A stretch of DNA of 47,641 nt from an uncultured Clostridia bacterium (GTDB taxonomy: Bacteria; Bacillota; Clostridia; Oscillospirales; Acutalibacteraceae): assembly GCA_937892525.1 (NCBI GenBank), contig CALAEV010000031.1, positions 1 through 47,641 of the forward strand, in the 5' to 3' direction. Made by a program: the position numbers and the translations under genes. The notes under the pieces were generated by a model that worked only from the letters and a program-made list of their open reading frames with translations, searched no databases and had not been told where the DNA came from. This document shows positions 16,501 to 24,314 of this stretch, in pieces. Numbering within the stretch: position 1 is the first letter of the stretch; every line of letters begins with the position of its first letter.

Positions 16501-19415
16501 TAAAGTTGATTATATCGGTTATCAACAAAGTTCACTTTGTTTTCTTTACAAAGCTCTTTAAAATCATCAAGAAGAGCATCTTTAATACCGAGTACGGAAC
16601 CGTCATCCTGAAAGACAAATACTTCATCAATAAGAAATGAGTAAAAATCATTACTACTCCACATATTGTCGTTATCTCTCGCTACGAGAACTCCACCTTC
16701 GTAAGTGAGGTCAATATCATCGATTTTTAAAGCAGAAAGAATATCATACAATACTTGGGTTTCTTTGGTTTCCGGCTGAACAAAAGTCAATACAGGCTGT
16801 TCGTTTGGCTCATCTATTGTAGGAATAGGATATCTTTCAACGACACCTTTATCTACTTCCATTACAACAATATCAATGTTGTTTTCGTTTAGTTCCTTTA
16901 CGCAATAGCCAAGATTAAAATCAATAACTTCACAACAAGGTGTAAAAACATTTCCGTAAAGACTCTTTCCTGTTGCTTTATAGTGTGTGTGCTTTGAAAT
17001 TGTTTGAGCATCTTTGCTAAATGCAATATAAAAGCCACCTGTATGCATAAAAAGTACACTATAAGGATTTTCTCTTTTTACTTGCTCATATTGAAACAAG
17101 AAATCTGGCTTATTACTTTCATCAACCTCTGTTTCGGCTTCGCTTTCAATAATAGGTCTTTCAATCTCTATTTCAACTCTTAAGTGATTGTTTGCAGGGT
17201 TTTCTTTTACCTTCTTCTCAAAGTCTGCCTTTGAAAATTCCTTGTTGAATAACGGATATTGACTGTCATTAAGAATTACAGGGTCTTCAAGTGAAAGAAT
17301 AGTGTATTCATCTGCACCGATATATACGGTATCACCAAGGTTATATTCATACCTATATTCTTTAGGTGGTCCTTTTTCATCGGGAGCCTCACGAATGAAC
17401 TGTCGAATTTCACTTTCTTTTTTCCATGCAATTTCTTTTGCTATTGTGTTCTCAAGCCACTCAGGATATTTCTCTTTTTCCTTTGGACTTAAATATCTGT
17501 CATATTTTATAAGCTCGGAAATACGTTTTTCAACATAACTCCATTTTAGGAGATTTCTTCTCTTTGGTTCACTATAATGGTCATAAATCGCAATCCCTTT
17601 TGCATCGTGATTATCCCAAAATCCTGTACCGGGAATTGCATTAGTTCCTCCACCTATGCCATACTCTTTTTTCAGAAACTTAATATTTTCATCTTTTGAA
17701 AGACTTTCAGTAAATTGACGATAAATACGCATCTTGCTTTCACTGAAATTACTACCTGCACCAAGCACATGGTCAATAGCTCCTTGTGGTAATGGAAGAA
17801 AAGCATCACCTTTTGTCTTTGTTCCGATAAATTCAATCTGAGTTTGTTCGCTCGGCAAAAGTAATGCAATAGGCTCTGTCCATTGTTCCATAAGCATAAG
17901 ACCAAAAACAGAATCTTCAACTTGGAACCATTTCTCCCAAGATTCTCTCAATTCTGTTCCGTCATTACGCCATAACCTTATAGCATCGGAATACGCTTCA
18001 AAACCAGCTTTTACACCATTTGAAAGTGTTGTTTCATAAGGAATAGAATTAAAGAAAGACTTAACAAAATCGCTACGTTCATTTGAGTCTTTGTGACTCT
18101 CATAGAACATAGCGATTTCTTCTGCATATGGAGTTAAAAAAGATTTTATTAACTCACTTTTTTCTTTATCCTTATGGAAATATTCAATACCATTCCAACG
18201 GGCATTAAAGTCGTGCCCACTTAACTGTAAATCAGTTCCTTCAGTACTGTTTCTTCGGCTGTTATCTTGATATTGTTCATCAAGCCTACCCATTTCATTT
18301 GGTTCGTTGCTTTCAGTTCTTCCGTCACTCCCTGTGACTTCATCATCTGTTTGGTCAACTGTTCCAGCATCTGTTCGGCTTCCAATTCCGTTGCCTTCAA
18401 GGTTCTCATCAATTCGCCCTTCGCTATCAACTGAGTGAAATAGACTTTCTTGTGTTCCTGAAGGAATTTCTTCCTCAGCATACCGTACTTCCCAAGAGTA
18501 ATGTTCTCCTCTGTTGGTAAAGTCAGATTTGGAATTTGATAATCCCCCACTTGTCTGTAAGTCATCTGTGACATAATCATTGCTCCTTTCGGTTTCGTTT
18601 TTTGTCTTTGCATCCTCATCATACTCTGTTTCTTTTTCTTTGACAAATGTGCGATTTCTTTTTTTCTCATTTTTTTGAATATTTTTCACTGTGTTTTCGA
18701 TTTCTCGAAGACCCATTTCTGCAATATCACTTACTGCAACACCCATTGCAATAACTGTTGACGGAGTATTGAAATTAAAAATATCCTCAAAATCTTCTCG
18801 GTCATAATATTCATCAGCGTTGATACCGCACCTTGTCATCATCATATATCCGATACTTGAAGCAAGAGCATTTTTGAAAACAACCGAAATATTGTCATCG
18901 TCAAGTTCTTCTAGAAAACTGCCATACACACCATCTTTCAAGGTTGAGATATAGTCAAGAACATTATCCACAACCATGTTTCTTGAAGTATCATCAATTA
19001 CACTTTCAAGACCACCTTCGGCAACATCACCAAAGGCATTTGTAAGAGCTTCCGATATTTCATTGTGATAATTGTCTTTAACCTCCCAACGAAGAACTTC
19101 ATAATCATAAAACGAGTTTGTGTCGGAAACATCAAACACATACCGTAATTTTTGGTTATTACCCGAATAGTCAAACAACGCAATACCTTTTGCACCTCGA
19201 TTAACCCAACGATTCATTTTTTCATTCCAAAAGCCTATTTCTGCACATGCAGTTGCATCAGGTCTTTGTGAATGAATCAAAAGCTGGTCATAGAAATTAT
19301 ATTTAAAGTTATTGGATGCAGTTCTCAAAAAGGAAGTCCAGTTATCAAAACTGTTTGTCACTTTACCGACTTCTTCATTAAACATAGCAGTGATAATCTG
19401 CAATTTACTTGCCAT
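10575..19415 (-). CDS. Giant N6-adenine methyltransferase / SNF2-type helicase protein (DarB-like)
   Basis: A 2946-residue multidomain protein typical of Firmicute conjugative elements and resembling phage P1 DarB, which protects incoming DNA from restriction. Residues 1-100 are ArdC/LtrC-like (YNFYDQLLIHSQRPDATACAE). Residues 240-400 are charged low-complexity. About 765-860 and 960-1065 are two MutS domain-I-like segments. A SAM motif (LEPSCGTGNF) lies near 1470 and the methylase tetrad NVPF near 1540. SNF2 helicase motifs follow: GAGKT near 2145, DEAHN near 2310, QQREGRIVRQG near 2640. The C-terminus is coiled-coil. The DEAH, GKT and NVPF residues are intact, so it should be active. RBS GAGGTGATAG. 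No frameshift seen over 8.8 kb. Confidence 0.9.
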   Translation of the reverse strand: MASKLQIITAMFNEEVGKVTNSFDNWTSFLRTASNNFKYNFYDQLLIHSQRPDATACAEIGFWNEKMNRWVNRGAKGIALFDYSGNNQKLRYVFDVSDTNSFYDYEVLRWEVKDNYHNEISEALTNAFGDVAEGGLESVIDDTSRNMVVDNVLDYISTLKDGVYGSFLEELDDDNISVVFKNALASSIGYMMMTRCGINADEYYDREDFEDIFNFNTPSTVIAMGVAVSDIAEMGLREIENTVKNIQKNEKKRNRTFVKEKETEYDEDAKTKNETERSNDYVTDDLQTSGGLSNSKSDFTNRGEHYSWEVRYAEEEIPSGTQESLFHSVDSEGRIDENLEGNGIGSRTDAGTVDQTDDEVTGSDGRTESNEPNEMGRLDEQYQDNSRRNSTEGTDLQLSGHDFNARWNGIEYFHKDKEKSELIKSFLTPYAEEIAMFYESHKDSNERSDFVKSFFNSIPYETTLSNGVKAGFEAYSDAIRLWRNDGTELRESWEKWFQVEDSVFGLMLMEQWTEPIALLLPSEQTQIEFIGTKTKGDAFLPLPQGAIDHVLGAGSNFSESKMRIYRQFTESLSKDENIKFLKKEYGIGGGTNAIPGTGFWDNHDAKGIAIYDHYSEPKRRNLLKWSYVEKRISELIKYDRYLSPKEKEKYPEWLENTIAKEIAWKKESEIRQFIREAPDEKGPPKEYRYEYNLGDTVYIGADEYTILSLEDPVILNDSQYPLFNKEFSKADFEKKVKENPANNHLRVEIEIERPIIESEAETEVDESNKPDFLFQYEQVKRENPYSVLFMHTGGFYIAFSKDAQTISKHTHYKATGKSLYGNVFTPCCEVIDFNLGYCVKELNENNIDIVVMEVDKGVVERYPIPTIDEPNEQPVLTFVQPETKETQVLYDILSALKIDDIDLTYEGGVLVARDNDNMWSSNDFYSFLIDEVFVFQDDGSVLGIKDALLDDFKELCKENKVNFVDNRYNQLYRSYLVEKTENSDKFLLYQVGDFFEAFNDDAKTLAEMFELVLTSREIGRDERTPMVGFPKHRLEIYLNMLTDRGFDVAVCSLENGERRTYTIVSQNKEDPVESKPIGRIDYLHTDGTVRESIEYTSEYQFVKDIKDENYYGTPMEVVLYQDKDGNTISTKFVEDLDPPPQGFKRILSPYLERTLSERLVDFFENYDFYGFRDTLEIGETKDDAADKLAFDLQNPQSLDSAIVELESIVSAEETEPEDKKTALQLIDELKKEREKSSYIPDSELIGKEVIIDGSTFVIEKIDPVFGDVSMRDTTSIYPINRVEKIGFVREHLAPEKQEYTTEKVAEYPAVENGLPYDIVVETIKTEEPTLTPPTWEQKAKKVTTLHPTIPDSEKHNFRITDDNLGVGGPKEKFRNNMAAINLLHELEFENRLATPEEQEILSKYVGFGGLADAFDESKANWADEYKELIVTISPEEYVAARESTLTAFYTPPVVIRAMYEALGNMGFSEGNILEPSCGTGNFIGMLPDNMQQSKFFGVELDSLTGRIAQQLYQKSGITVQGYENASLPDSFFDVAIGNVPFGQFKVIDKKYDKNNWLIHDYFFGKTLDKVRPGGVIAFITSSGTMDKRNSNVRKYIAQRAELLGAIRLPNNTFKANAGTEVTSDILFLQKRDTLVNDEPDWVHLDRDENGNEYNKYFIDHPEMVLGEMVMESSQFGHSLTCKPYEDRNLSDLLSEAVQNIHAEITEFDISEIGEVEDNSVPADPNVKNFSFTVVEDKIYYRQNSRMNPVDVSATAENRIKGMIKIRDCVRELIRLQTDDYPDSSIKSAQERLNTLYDDFTKKYGLLNARANRLAFADDSSYCLLCSLEIIGENGELKRKADMFTKRTIKPHIKVTSVSTASEALAVSIGEKAKVDMEFMCELTGKTEQELFEELKGVIFLNPEYTSEHSNDARYLPADKYLSGNVRKKLELARRTAELYPDDYKNNVEMLEKVQPQDLTASEISVRLGATWLPPEDVERFVYEILQTPRYAQWNIKVKYTELTGEWTIANKSYDRTNVVANNTYGTTRINGYKIIEDTLNLKDVRIFDYVEDEHGNKKPVLNKKETAIAQGKQEMIKQAFQDWIWKDPNRRERLVRIYNDLFNSMRPREYDGSHITFSGMNPEISLRPHQINAVARIMYGGNTLLAHVVGAGKTFEIVAAAQESKRLGLCNKSLIVVPNHLTEQWASEYLQLYPSANILVATKKDFETKNRKKFCARIATGDYDAIIIGHSQFEKIPISIERQREMLQRQIDEITLGVQQIKYDRGEKITVKQLEKTKKSLQTKLDKLNDQSRKDDVVTFEELGVDRLFVDEAHNFKNLFLYTKMRNVGGIAQTEAQKSSDLYMKCRYLDEVTGNKGVIFATGTPVSNSMVELYTMQRYLQYEALEDKHLQHFDSWASTFGETVTAIELAPEGTGYRAKTRFAKFYNLPELMMMFRQVADIQTADMLNLPVPKANFHNIAVEPTEHQKQIVESLSERAEKVRNKMVDSSVDNMLLITNDGRKLALDQRLFNEMLPDDPGSKVAACVDNVYGIWERTTPQKSTQLIFCDLSTPHNDGKFNVYDDIKKKLIARGVPESEIAFIHNADSEAKKKDLFEKVRSGQVRVLIGSTAKMGAGTNVQQKLIAIHHTDCPWRPADLQQREGRIVRQGNENPEVEIYSYVTEQTFDAYLYQLVENKQKFIGQIMTSKSPVRSAEDVDEQALSYAEIKALATGNPYIKEKMDLDVAVSKLKLLKQNHLSQRYSLEDRIIKFYPQQIKQGEERIAGYNADIQRAKENTFLNADNFSPMIVEDVTYDEKKGAGSAILVACKAMTSPEPKAIGSYRGFNMELSFNSFEKEYVLTLVGSLRHSVSLGADIYGNITRLDNLISSMPDKLKVCEERLADTKVQLENAKAEVERPFPQEEELSQKMERLAELNALLDMDHRDNEIVDGEILEESLERKVEERDR

Positions 19416-19429
19416 AAACTATCACCTCT

Positions 19430-19648
19430 TTATTCTTCTTTTTTAGCAAGGAAAGAATACACTGTATTATTTTTAACACATTCCTGTAATTCACAAACGA
19501 GAAGAATATCTGTAAAACTAATATCCTTAATAACAGTAAGGTCACTTGGTGTAAGTTTTTTTATCTGTTCTTCAGTATCAACACCTGCAGAGACGAGTTT
19601 TTCAATAATCTTAACTCTTTTCTGTGTTATGCTTATTGTTTTTGCCAT
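19430..19648 (-). CDS. Small hypothetical protein upstream of the methylase-helicase
   Basis: A 72-residue protein. It has a basic N-terminus, a helix (KRVKIIEKLVSAGVDTEEQIKKL) and a second helix (DISFTDILLVCELQECVK). The layout suggests a compact helical domain of the kind seen in small accessory proteins placed before the giant ICE methylase. GGAAGG precedes the ATG. It is 14 bases upstream of the methylase-helicase start, so it is in the same operon. No function assigned. Confidence 0.7.
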   Translation of the reverse strand: MAKTISITQKRVKIIEKLVSAGVDTEEQIKKLTPSDLTVIKDISFTDILLVCELQECVKNNTVYSFLAKKEE

Positions 19649-19766
19649 TTACTTTTTCCTTCCTTTCATAAAAATCTTCATATACTTTTTTCCAACAGAT
19701 ATTACACACATATCCGTTTCGGAAATTACAGTTTACACAGCCAAGTTTTTCTTCATTTACTTTCAT
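19611..19766 (-). CDS. Candidate 51-residue zinc-ribbon-like protein
   Basis: A short reading frame with two CxxC pairs (C10-x2-C13 and C21-x2-C24) followed by a basic, aromatic tail, the look of a small treble-clef or zinc-ribbon protein. It overlaps the start of the following 72-residue gene in another frame. GGGGAG is present but about 17 bases from the ATG, so the start is weakly supported. Evidence is the cysteine pattern and operon position only. Confidence 0.45.
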   Translation of the reverse strand: MKVNEEKLGCVNCNFRNGYVCNICWKKVYEDFYERKEKVNGKNNKHNTEKS

Positions 19767-19802
19767 CTTTGTATAACCATCATCTCCCCTATTAAAAAAT
19801 TC

Positions 19803-19825
19803 AGGGTGACTTTAAAAGCCACCCT
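19803..19825 (-). terminator. Intrinsic terminator after the surface-protein gene
   Basis: Stem 19803-19808 with 19820-19825, extended by inner pairs through one G.U. On the minus strand it is followed by a run of six T (19799-19794). It lies 8 bases past the stop of the C-terminal surface-protein reading frame. Confidence 0.75.
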
Positions 19826-19832
19826 TGTAGTT

Positions 19833-20987
19833 TTATCTGCCAACATACCAATCATCGTAAGCAGAATCTTTGATTATAATTGTGTTTGATTTATATTCTT
19901 TCTTCATCATACCTGATGGTGTCCACATATCGCTAAGTTGTATTCTCACAATATAGTCACCGTCAGGATACCAAAGAGGCGTAAAATGAACATTTCCGTA
20001 AGAACCGTTAACAGGGAATATCCACTTATCACCAGAAAGAGTAAGTGTAGTAATATTACCGTTTTCCTTTGAGTAACTGTACTCAGGGAACATTGCTATA
20101 CCATACTGCGGAAGAGTATATGAGTCAGCAGGTGCAGTTGAAAAACCGCTTTTCGATACACTTACTCCGTTGTTAAGTGACGTTGTAATGCCGTAACCAG
20201 AGTTCATATACCAAACGCTACCATTTTTCGTTGCCGTCTGAGTATTTTTAGGTTCAATCTTAATTGTGTTATATGCAAGACCCGTATAATACTCTTTCTT
20301 TACAAACTTTCCGTTTGAATAAATCCATTCCCACCACTCACAAGCAGTTCCGTAAATTGATGTGTTTGCGGGTATTGAAAAACCTGACGGACCTTTCTTT
20401 TCAAACTGAGTGTCAGGAGTCTGTACCCTTATATAAGGTATAGTTGAGTAATTCCTTATAACCTTGTTATATGATGCACCGTCATCGATAATCTCTGCCG
20501 TTATCTTAATATCAGCACTGTTTAATCCCGTTGGAACCTTCCACTTGAAATAAATATGGTTATTGGCTATACCGGGAACAACAGCCTTTGTTTTGGTATG
20601 AGTGTAAATAAGAGTTGAACCCTTATACACACAGAACTTGATTGAAACATCCTCCGCAGGAGTGTAATCGTCTGAATACGAGTTTTTAAGCCAATAGCTT
20701 GTTATTACTTCCGTCTTTTCTCTGTAATCTGCATTAGGAGTAATCGGTTCAAGTGTCAAAGGATGTTTTACCTTACAAGCAAGTATCAAATCATTATTAT
20801 TGCCGTTTGATTCATAATCCGTGTTGTAAATACCCATTCCTTCAAGGTAAACACCGCCCCAAATGCTGATATTTCTCTTATTCGGCACAACAAATCTGTA
20901 TCCGTCAACAGTAATTGACGATTTTGCAGGGATTGTATAGACACCGTTTATCTGTGTCTTATCATTATTGAACCCTTCCACATACAC
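19833..20987 (-). CDS. C-terminal part of the split InlB-repeat surface protein
   Basis: A 384-residue reading frame from GTG at 20987 in exactly the same frame as the gene ending at 21009. The only thing between them is one TAA codon at 21011-21009, followed by seven sense codons (K N N T D A K). The sequence is extracellular in character: beta-rich, many Tyr, Thr and Asn, with Ig-like strands, no cysteine cluster, no membrane anchor and no sortase motif at the end (DDWYVGR). There is no good ribosome-binding site before the GTG. I read it as the rest of a roughly 1060-residue protein separated by a nonsense mutation or, less likely, made by readthrough. Confidence 0.6.
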   Translation of the reverse strand: MYVEGFNNDKTQINGVYTIPAKSSITVDGYRFVVPNKRNISIWGGVYLEGMGIYNTDYESNGNNNDLILACKVKHPLTLEPITPNADYREKTEVITSYWLKNSYSDDYTPAEDVSIKFCVYKGSTLIYTHTKTKAVVPGIANNHIYFKWKVPTGLNSADIKITAEIIDDGASYNKVIRNYSTIPYIRVQTPDTQFEKKGPSGFSIPANTSIYGTACEWWEWIYSNGKFVKKEYYTGLAYNTIKIEPKNTQTATKNGSVWYMNSGYGITTSLNNGVSVSKSGFSTAPADSYTLPQYGIAMFPEYSYSKENGNITTLTLSGDKWIFPVNGSYGNVHFTPLWYPDGDYIVRIQLSDMWTPSGMMKKEYKSNTIIIKDSAYDDWYVGR

Positions 20988-21008
20988 CTTAGCATCAGTA
21001 TTATTTTT

Positions 21009-23027
21009 TTATGTGTATCTTACAAGAACACCTTGACCTGCCCAGAGATTATTAGGGTCAAGAATTTCATTCGTTGTGTAATCAATCAAAGTAATATCGG
21101 TTAAAGCAACATCAGATTTTATAACAGGCAAATCATACCAAGTTTCTTCAAATGTATGTGTTTTGTCACTTACCCACCAAGTTTCAAGATTAAAACGAAG
21201 TTTATTTTGACTCGTTACAGGAACAGCATATGTGCCAATTGAACTATTGAGTGTTATAGGTGAAGATTTTGAAATACCAATCTTGTTCTTTGCAGCATCA
21301 TATCCGTCATTTGAGGTGTAAACAGTTGACCATTTTGAACCACTATAATGATACATTGACCCTCTCAAGTACTCCGTCGCACCCCAAGTGTTATCTGCTG
21401 CATATTTGTATGCTATCTTAACACGCTGACCGGAATAAAGTTTTCCACCTGAGCCCGAACTTCCATCGTATGCTACAACATTTCCTTCGTAGTTATATGC
21501 ACAAACTTCTGTTCTGTAAACAACTGGCTTTATTGGGATATAAAAGGTCTTGACAGTACCACTTTTTAAGACATTGCCTGAATCATCAATCCAATCCGTT
21601 TTAGCCTGAATTTCAAAACACTGCTGCCCTGCAGTTATCTTCTTGTAATTGCCCGTAAACTGTATTGGAAGCCATTGTGATGATGAATTTGAACTACTGA
21701 GCGTAACATCTCTTGTGTTCCAACTTCCACCAGCATATCTTACATACTGTCGTACTTTTATATTTTCTTCCTCTGCAGGAAAATACACATTATACCAAAC
21801 TGTATCACCGATTGAAGGATAGTCAGTTTTATACACATAATCATCAAAGACATTACCCGTTGTAGTACCAAAAAGTGTTGTTTTATTTCCTTTATTACCA
21901 CTATATACATAGCACTCTTTTACATTTAACGAAAGATTATATTCCCATTTTGCATAAAGAGTAACTACTGCACTATCAGTAGTTGTTAGGTCTTTAACAT
22001 ACTGTCCATTTGAATAATTTATTCCTGTTCCGTTTGCTTCGGTGTTCCACCCAGCGAATTTATATGCTGTTTTTGTAAATCCGTTTAATGTTAAGTTCTT
22101 TCCAACACCACAAGTCATAGTCATGGAACTTGTCGAACCACCGTCAGCTCCATTACCATCAAACTTAATGGTGTATGTTATATCCTTTAAAGTGGAATCT
22201 TCTGTTTGATTATATGCAATACCAGCACCGTAACCTTTGGTTAAAAGACCATTAAATGTTTCTTTTTTGGTTGAAGCAATTTCTGTGGCACTTGACCATA
22301 GTCCTTGTCCGTCAGGAGTAAACAATTTATTAGGCCATATACGGTTAGTATAATTTGCAATAAATCCCCAAGTAGATGATGTACCATTACTTGTACCACC
22401 TGTACTAGCACCACCTAAAACACTACGACCACAATAAGCTATTTCTGAAACCGTCAATGCCTGATATTCACCTGCAAGACAAACATCAAATAACGGTTCA
22501 ATAATAACCTTGTCGCCATTATTCATATTACTTACACTACCAACACCAAGTTTTGAAAGCACCTTATTGATATTAGCTTCATAGCTCTGCCAAGTTTCTA
22601 CCCCACTTGGATTTGGAAGTGATGTTATAAACTCCATCGCACTTTCTTTATAACAATTTGTTTGATTATATGTTGTTGTCAAACTCTTGTTTTTGTTAGC
22701 GTTTATTTGTTTCTTATTGTATTTTGTAGAAAACTTTGCAGAAGTTGAATATGCATTGTTACCATTAGATGTATTTCTAAAAACATCTATGACTTTAGAA
22801 ACTTTCATGTTACCCGATGAATTGACTGCTGAAAAACGATAGCCAACAACACAAGCTGAATCACTTGTAGAACGAATAACATATCCTGTTGAGCTGCCAT
22901 TTACAGCATCCGTACTACCCACTGTAGAATCACCGTCCCAAGAAAGTGCAAGTGCAGAATATGGTATTACTGAAAGTAGTGTGCAAAGAACGAGAAGAAT
23001 TGAAATTACTTTTTTAATATCTATCAA
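21009..23027 (-). CDS. InlB-repeat secreted surface protein (N-terminal part), possible pilus adhesin
   Basis: A 672-residue protein with a signal peptide (KKVISILLVLCTLLSVIPYSALA). Residues about 285-360 form an InlB B-repeat: TIKFDGNGADGG, FAGWNTEANGTG, LYAKW. The rest is Ser/Thr/Tyr-rich and beta-type. It sits directly after the Tad pilus genes, so a role as pilus-associated adhesin or cell-contact protein of the conjugative element is a reasonable inference. The start is unresolved: a TTG at 23027 lies immediately after AAAGGAAG, leaving almost no spacing, and no ATG precedes the signal peptide. The frame ends in a TAA at 21011-21009, with the same frame open for another 390 codons beyond. 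Confidence 0.75.
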   Translation of the reverse strand: MIDIKKVISILLVLCTLLSVIPYSALALSWDGDSTVGSTDAVNGSSTGYVIRSTSDSACVVGYRFSAVNSSGNMKVSKVIDVFRNTSNGNNAYSTSAKFSTKYNKKQINANKNKSLTTTYNQTNCYKESAMEFITSLPNPSGVETWQSYEANINKVLSKLGVGSVSNMNNGDKVIIEPLFDVCLAGEYQALTVSEIAYCGRSVLGGASTGGTSNGTSSTWGFIANYTNRIWPNKLFTPDGQGLWSSATEIASTKKETFNGLLTKGYGAGIAYNQTEDSTLKDITYTIKFDGNGADGGSTSSMTMTCGVGKNLTLNGFTKTAYKFAGWNTEANGTGINYSNGQYVKDLTTTDSAVVTLYAKWEYNLSLNVKECYVYSGNKGNKTTLFGTTTGNVFDDYVYKTDYPSIGDTVWYNVYFPAEEENIKVRQYVRYAGGSWNTRDVTLSSSNSSSQWLPIQFTGNYKKITAGQQCFEIQAKTDWIDDSGNVLKSGTVKTFYIPIKPVVYRTEVCAYNYEGNVVAYDGSSGSGGKLYSGQRVKIAYKYAADNTWGATEYLRGSMYHYSGSKWSTVYTSNDGYDAAKNKIGISKSSPITLNSSIGTYAVPVTSQNKLRFNLETWWVSDKTHTFEETWYDLPVIKSDVALTDITLIDYTTNEILDPNNLWAGQGVLVRYT

Positions 23028-23049
23028 CTTCCTTTCTTAAAAAATAAAG

Positions 23050-23071
23050 GGCCGACTTTGAAAGTCGAGCC
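23050..23071 (-). terminator. Intrinsic terminator between the Cys-rich and surface-protein genes
   Basis: Stem 23050-23059 with 23061-23071 (one bulged base, tight loop). On the minus strand a T-rich tail with six T in a row follows. It ends the pilus operon before the surface-protein gene, whose ribosome-binding site lies just beyond. Confidence 0.7.
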
Positions 23072-23086
23072 ATATTAAATTATATA

Positions 23087-23806
23087 TTAGTGTGAATGAC
23101 AAGTTTTACCTTTTACTGACTTGCCACATTCAGGGCACTTTGTATCAACTGTAAATCTAACACAAGTGTTACCAGAACCCGTACCTCCCTTTTTACCACA
23201 TATCTGACAATATTCACAAGGGTCATTTTTTTCTAAATAACTTTCACACCTTGTAGGGTCATAACAGGCATTTCCCCATTCATCATAAGTGTAGAAACTC
23301 TTACATGAATGAGAACCACAATAAGGACAACCTTTATTTTCAAGACTTAAAATAAAGTTATGCGTTTCTTTGCTGTCACAATGATGTCCTTTTGTACCAC
23401 AACTGTACTCTTTCACACTATCATTACCATTATCAATAATTTCCGTGTTATTTCCTTGTGATACTCCTGAAGGATTTCTCTGTGTTACAGGTTCAGCAGG
23501 TTTTACTGTGTTTGTCTGCTGATTACTTGGTTTCTGTGTAGTGGGCTTTGATGTTTCAGGTTCCTTTAGTTGGATAATCTCAACACCCTTTTCAGTGTCA
23601 TCTTCAGTTTCTTTGAGATTATCAATAATATTATCATCAATGATTACATCACTGATAGTCTCTCCAAATTCTGTTGTTGGTTCTTGAGTAGGTTTATCTG
23701 CATCATTTCCTGCAAATCTACCTACTATAAATACAACAAGAAATAATATTGCAACAATACCGACTACGAGAGTCAAAACAACCTTTTTGTTCTTTAATTT
23801 TTTCAT
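23087..23806 (-). CDS. Membrane-anchored protein with cysteine-rich extracytoplasmic domain
   Basis: A 239-residue protein with a basic start, one transmembrane helix (about 9-30), a long Thr/Pro/Glu/Asn-rich linker (35-135) and a C-terminal domain with many cysteines: CGTKGHHC, CPYC, CEYCQIC, CPEC and several single Cys, plus His. By topology this domain is outside the cell, which is unusual for zinc-ribbon-like CxxC pairs; it may bind metal or hold disulfides. No family recognised. It lies 20 bases after the minor-pilin genes and before a terminator, so it is the last gene of the Tad operon and may be a surface or tip component. Confidence 0.7.
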   Translation of the reverse strand: MKKLKNKKVVLTLVVGIVAILFLVVFIVGRFAGNDADKPTQEPTTEFGETISDVIIDDNIIDNLKETEDDTEKGVEIIQLKEPETSKPTTQKPSNQQTNTVKPAEPVTQRNPSGVSQGNNTEIIDNGNDSVKEYSCGTKGHHCDSKETHNFILSLENKGCPYCGSHSCKSFYTYDEWGNACYDPTRCESYLEKNDPCEYCQICGKKGGTGSGNTCVRFTVDTKCPECGKSVKGKTCHSH

Positions 23807-23825
23807 TTTTGTTTCCTCCTACGAT

Positions 23826-24305
23826 TTAGAATTTTTCGGTTAGTATCGATGTTACCTCTATTGGGATATTAGCAGATGGAAACTGATTTCCTGCAAACAA
23901 CATTGGTATAGATATTGTATAATTCACAACAAGTTCCAATTCATTTGCTTCACGAAAACTGAGTATAGGTTCAGTTATGTGGTACAGTTCATTGCCCTCT
24001 GCATCATAACTATATAACATCCCGTCATTTATTTCCAATGTGCAAAATGAAATAAGTTCAGTACGAAATTCATCCGTATCCAATATTTCTGTATAGTCAT
24101 TGCCTTGCTTAATACTGTTATATATTTCAGTTGAATTTTGTGTCACAAAACTATCAAGAACTACCTTTGTGTTTTCTCTCATAACATTAACCTTTGTAAT
24201 GGACGCTGAATATGTGAAGATTATAGAGAAGATTGCAACAAAAATGATTATAAGGACACAAGGAAGAATATACCCTTCTGCCTTTTTTGATTTCAACAAA
24301 TTCAT
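23826..24305 (-). CDS. Tad minor pilin-like protein (TadE/F type)
   Basis: A 159-residue protein starting MNLLKSKKAEGYILP, then one hydrophobic helix (about 15-38) and an extracytoplasmic domain. The short basic leader and KAEGY motif match the upstream neighbour and the Flp-like pilins (KAEAY), so all four may be substrates of the same prepilin peptidase. TadE/F-type pseudopilins help assemble the pilus. The start is ATG at 24305, six bases after GTAGGTG; the GTG at 24314 lies inside that site. It is directly after the other minor pilin gene. Confidence 0.7.
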   Translation of the reverse strand: MNLLKSKKAEGYILPCVLIIIFVAIFSIIFTYSASITKVNVMRENTKVVLDSFVTQNSTEIYNSIKQGNDYTEILDTDEFRTELISFCTLEINDGMLYSYDAEGNELYHITEPILSFREANELELVVNYTISIPMLFAGNQFPSANIPIEVTSILTEKF

Positions 24306-24314
24306 AAATGACAC

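Noticed and set aside
18221..18670. A 149-codon minus-strand frame overlapping the methylase-helicase
   Set aside because: Lys/Met-rich frame-shifted reading of the low-complexity region of the real gene.
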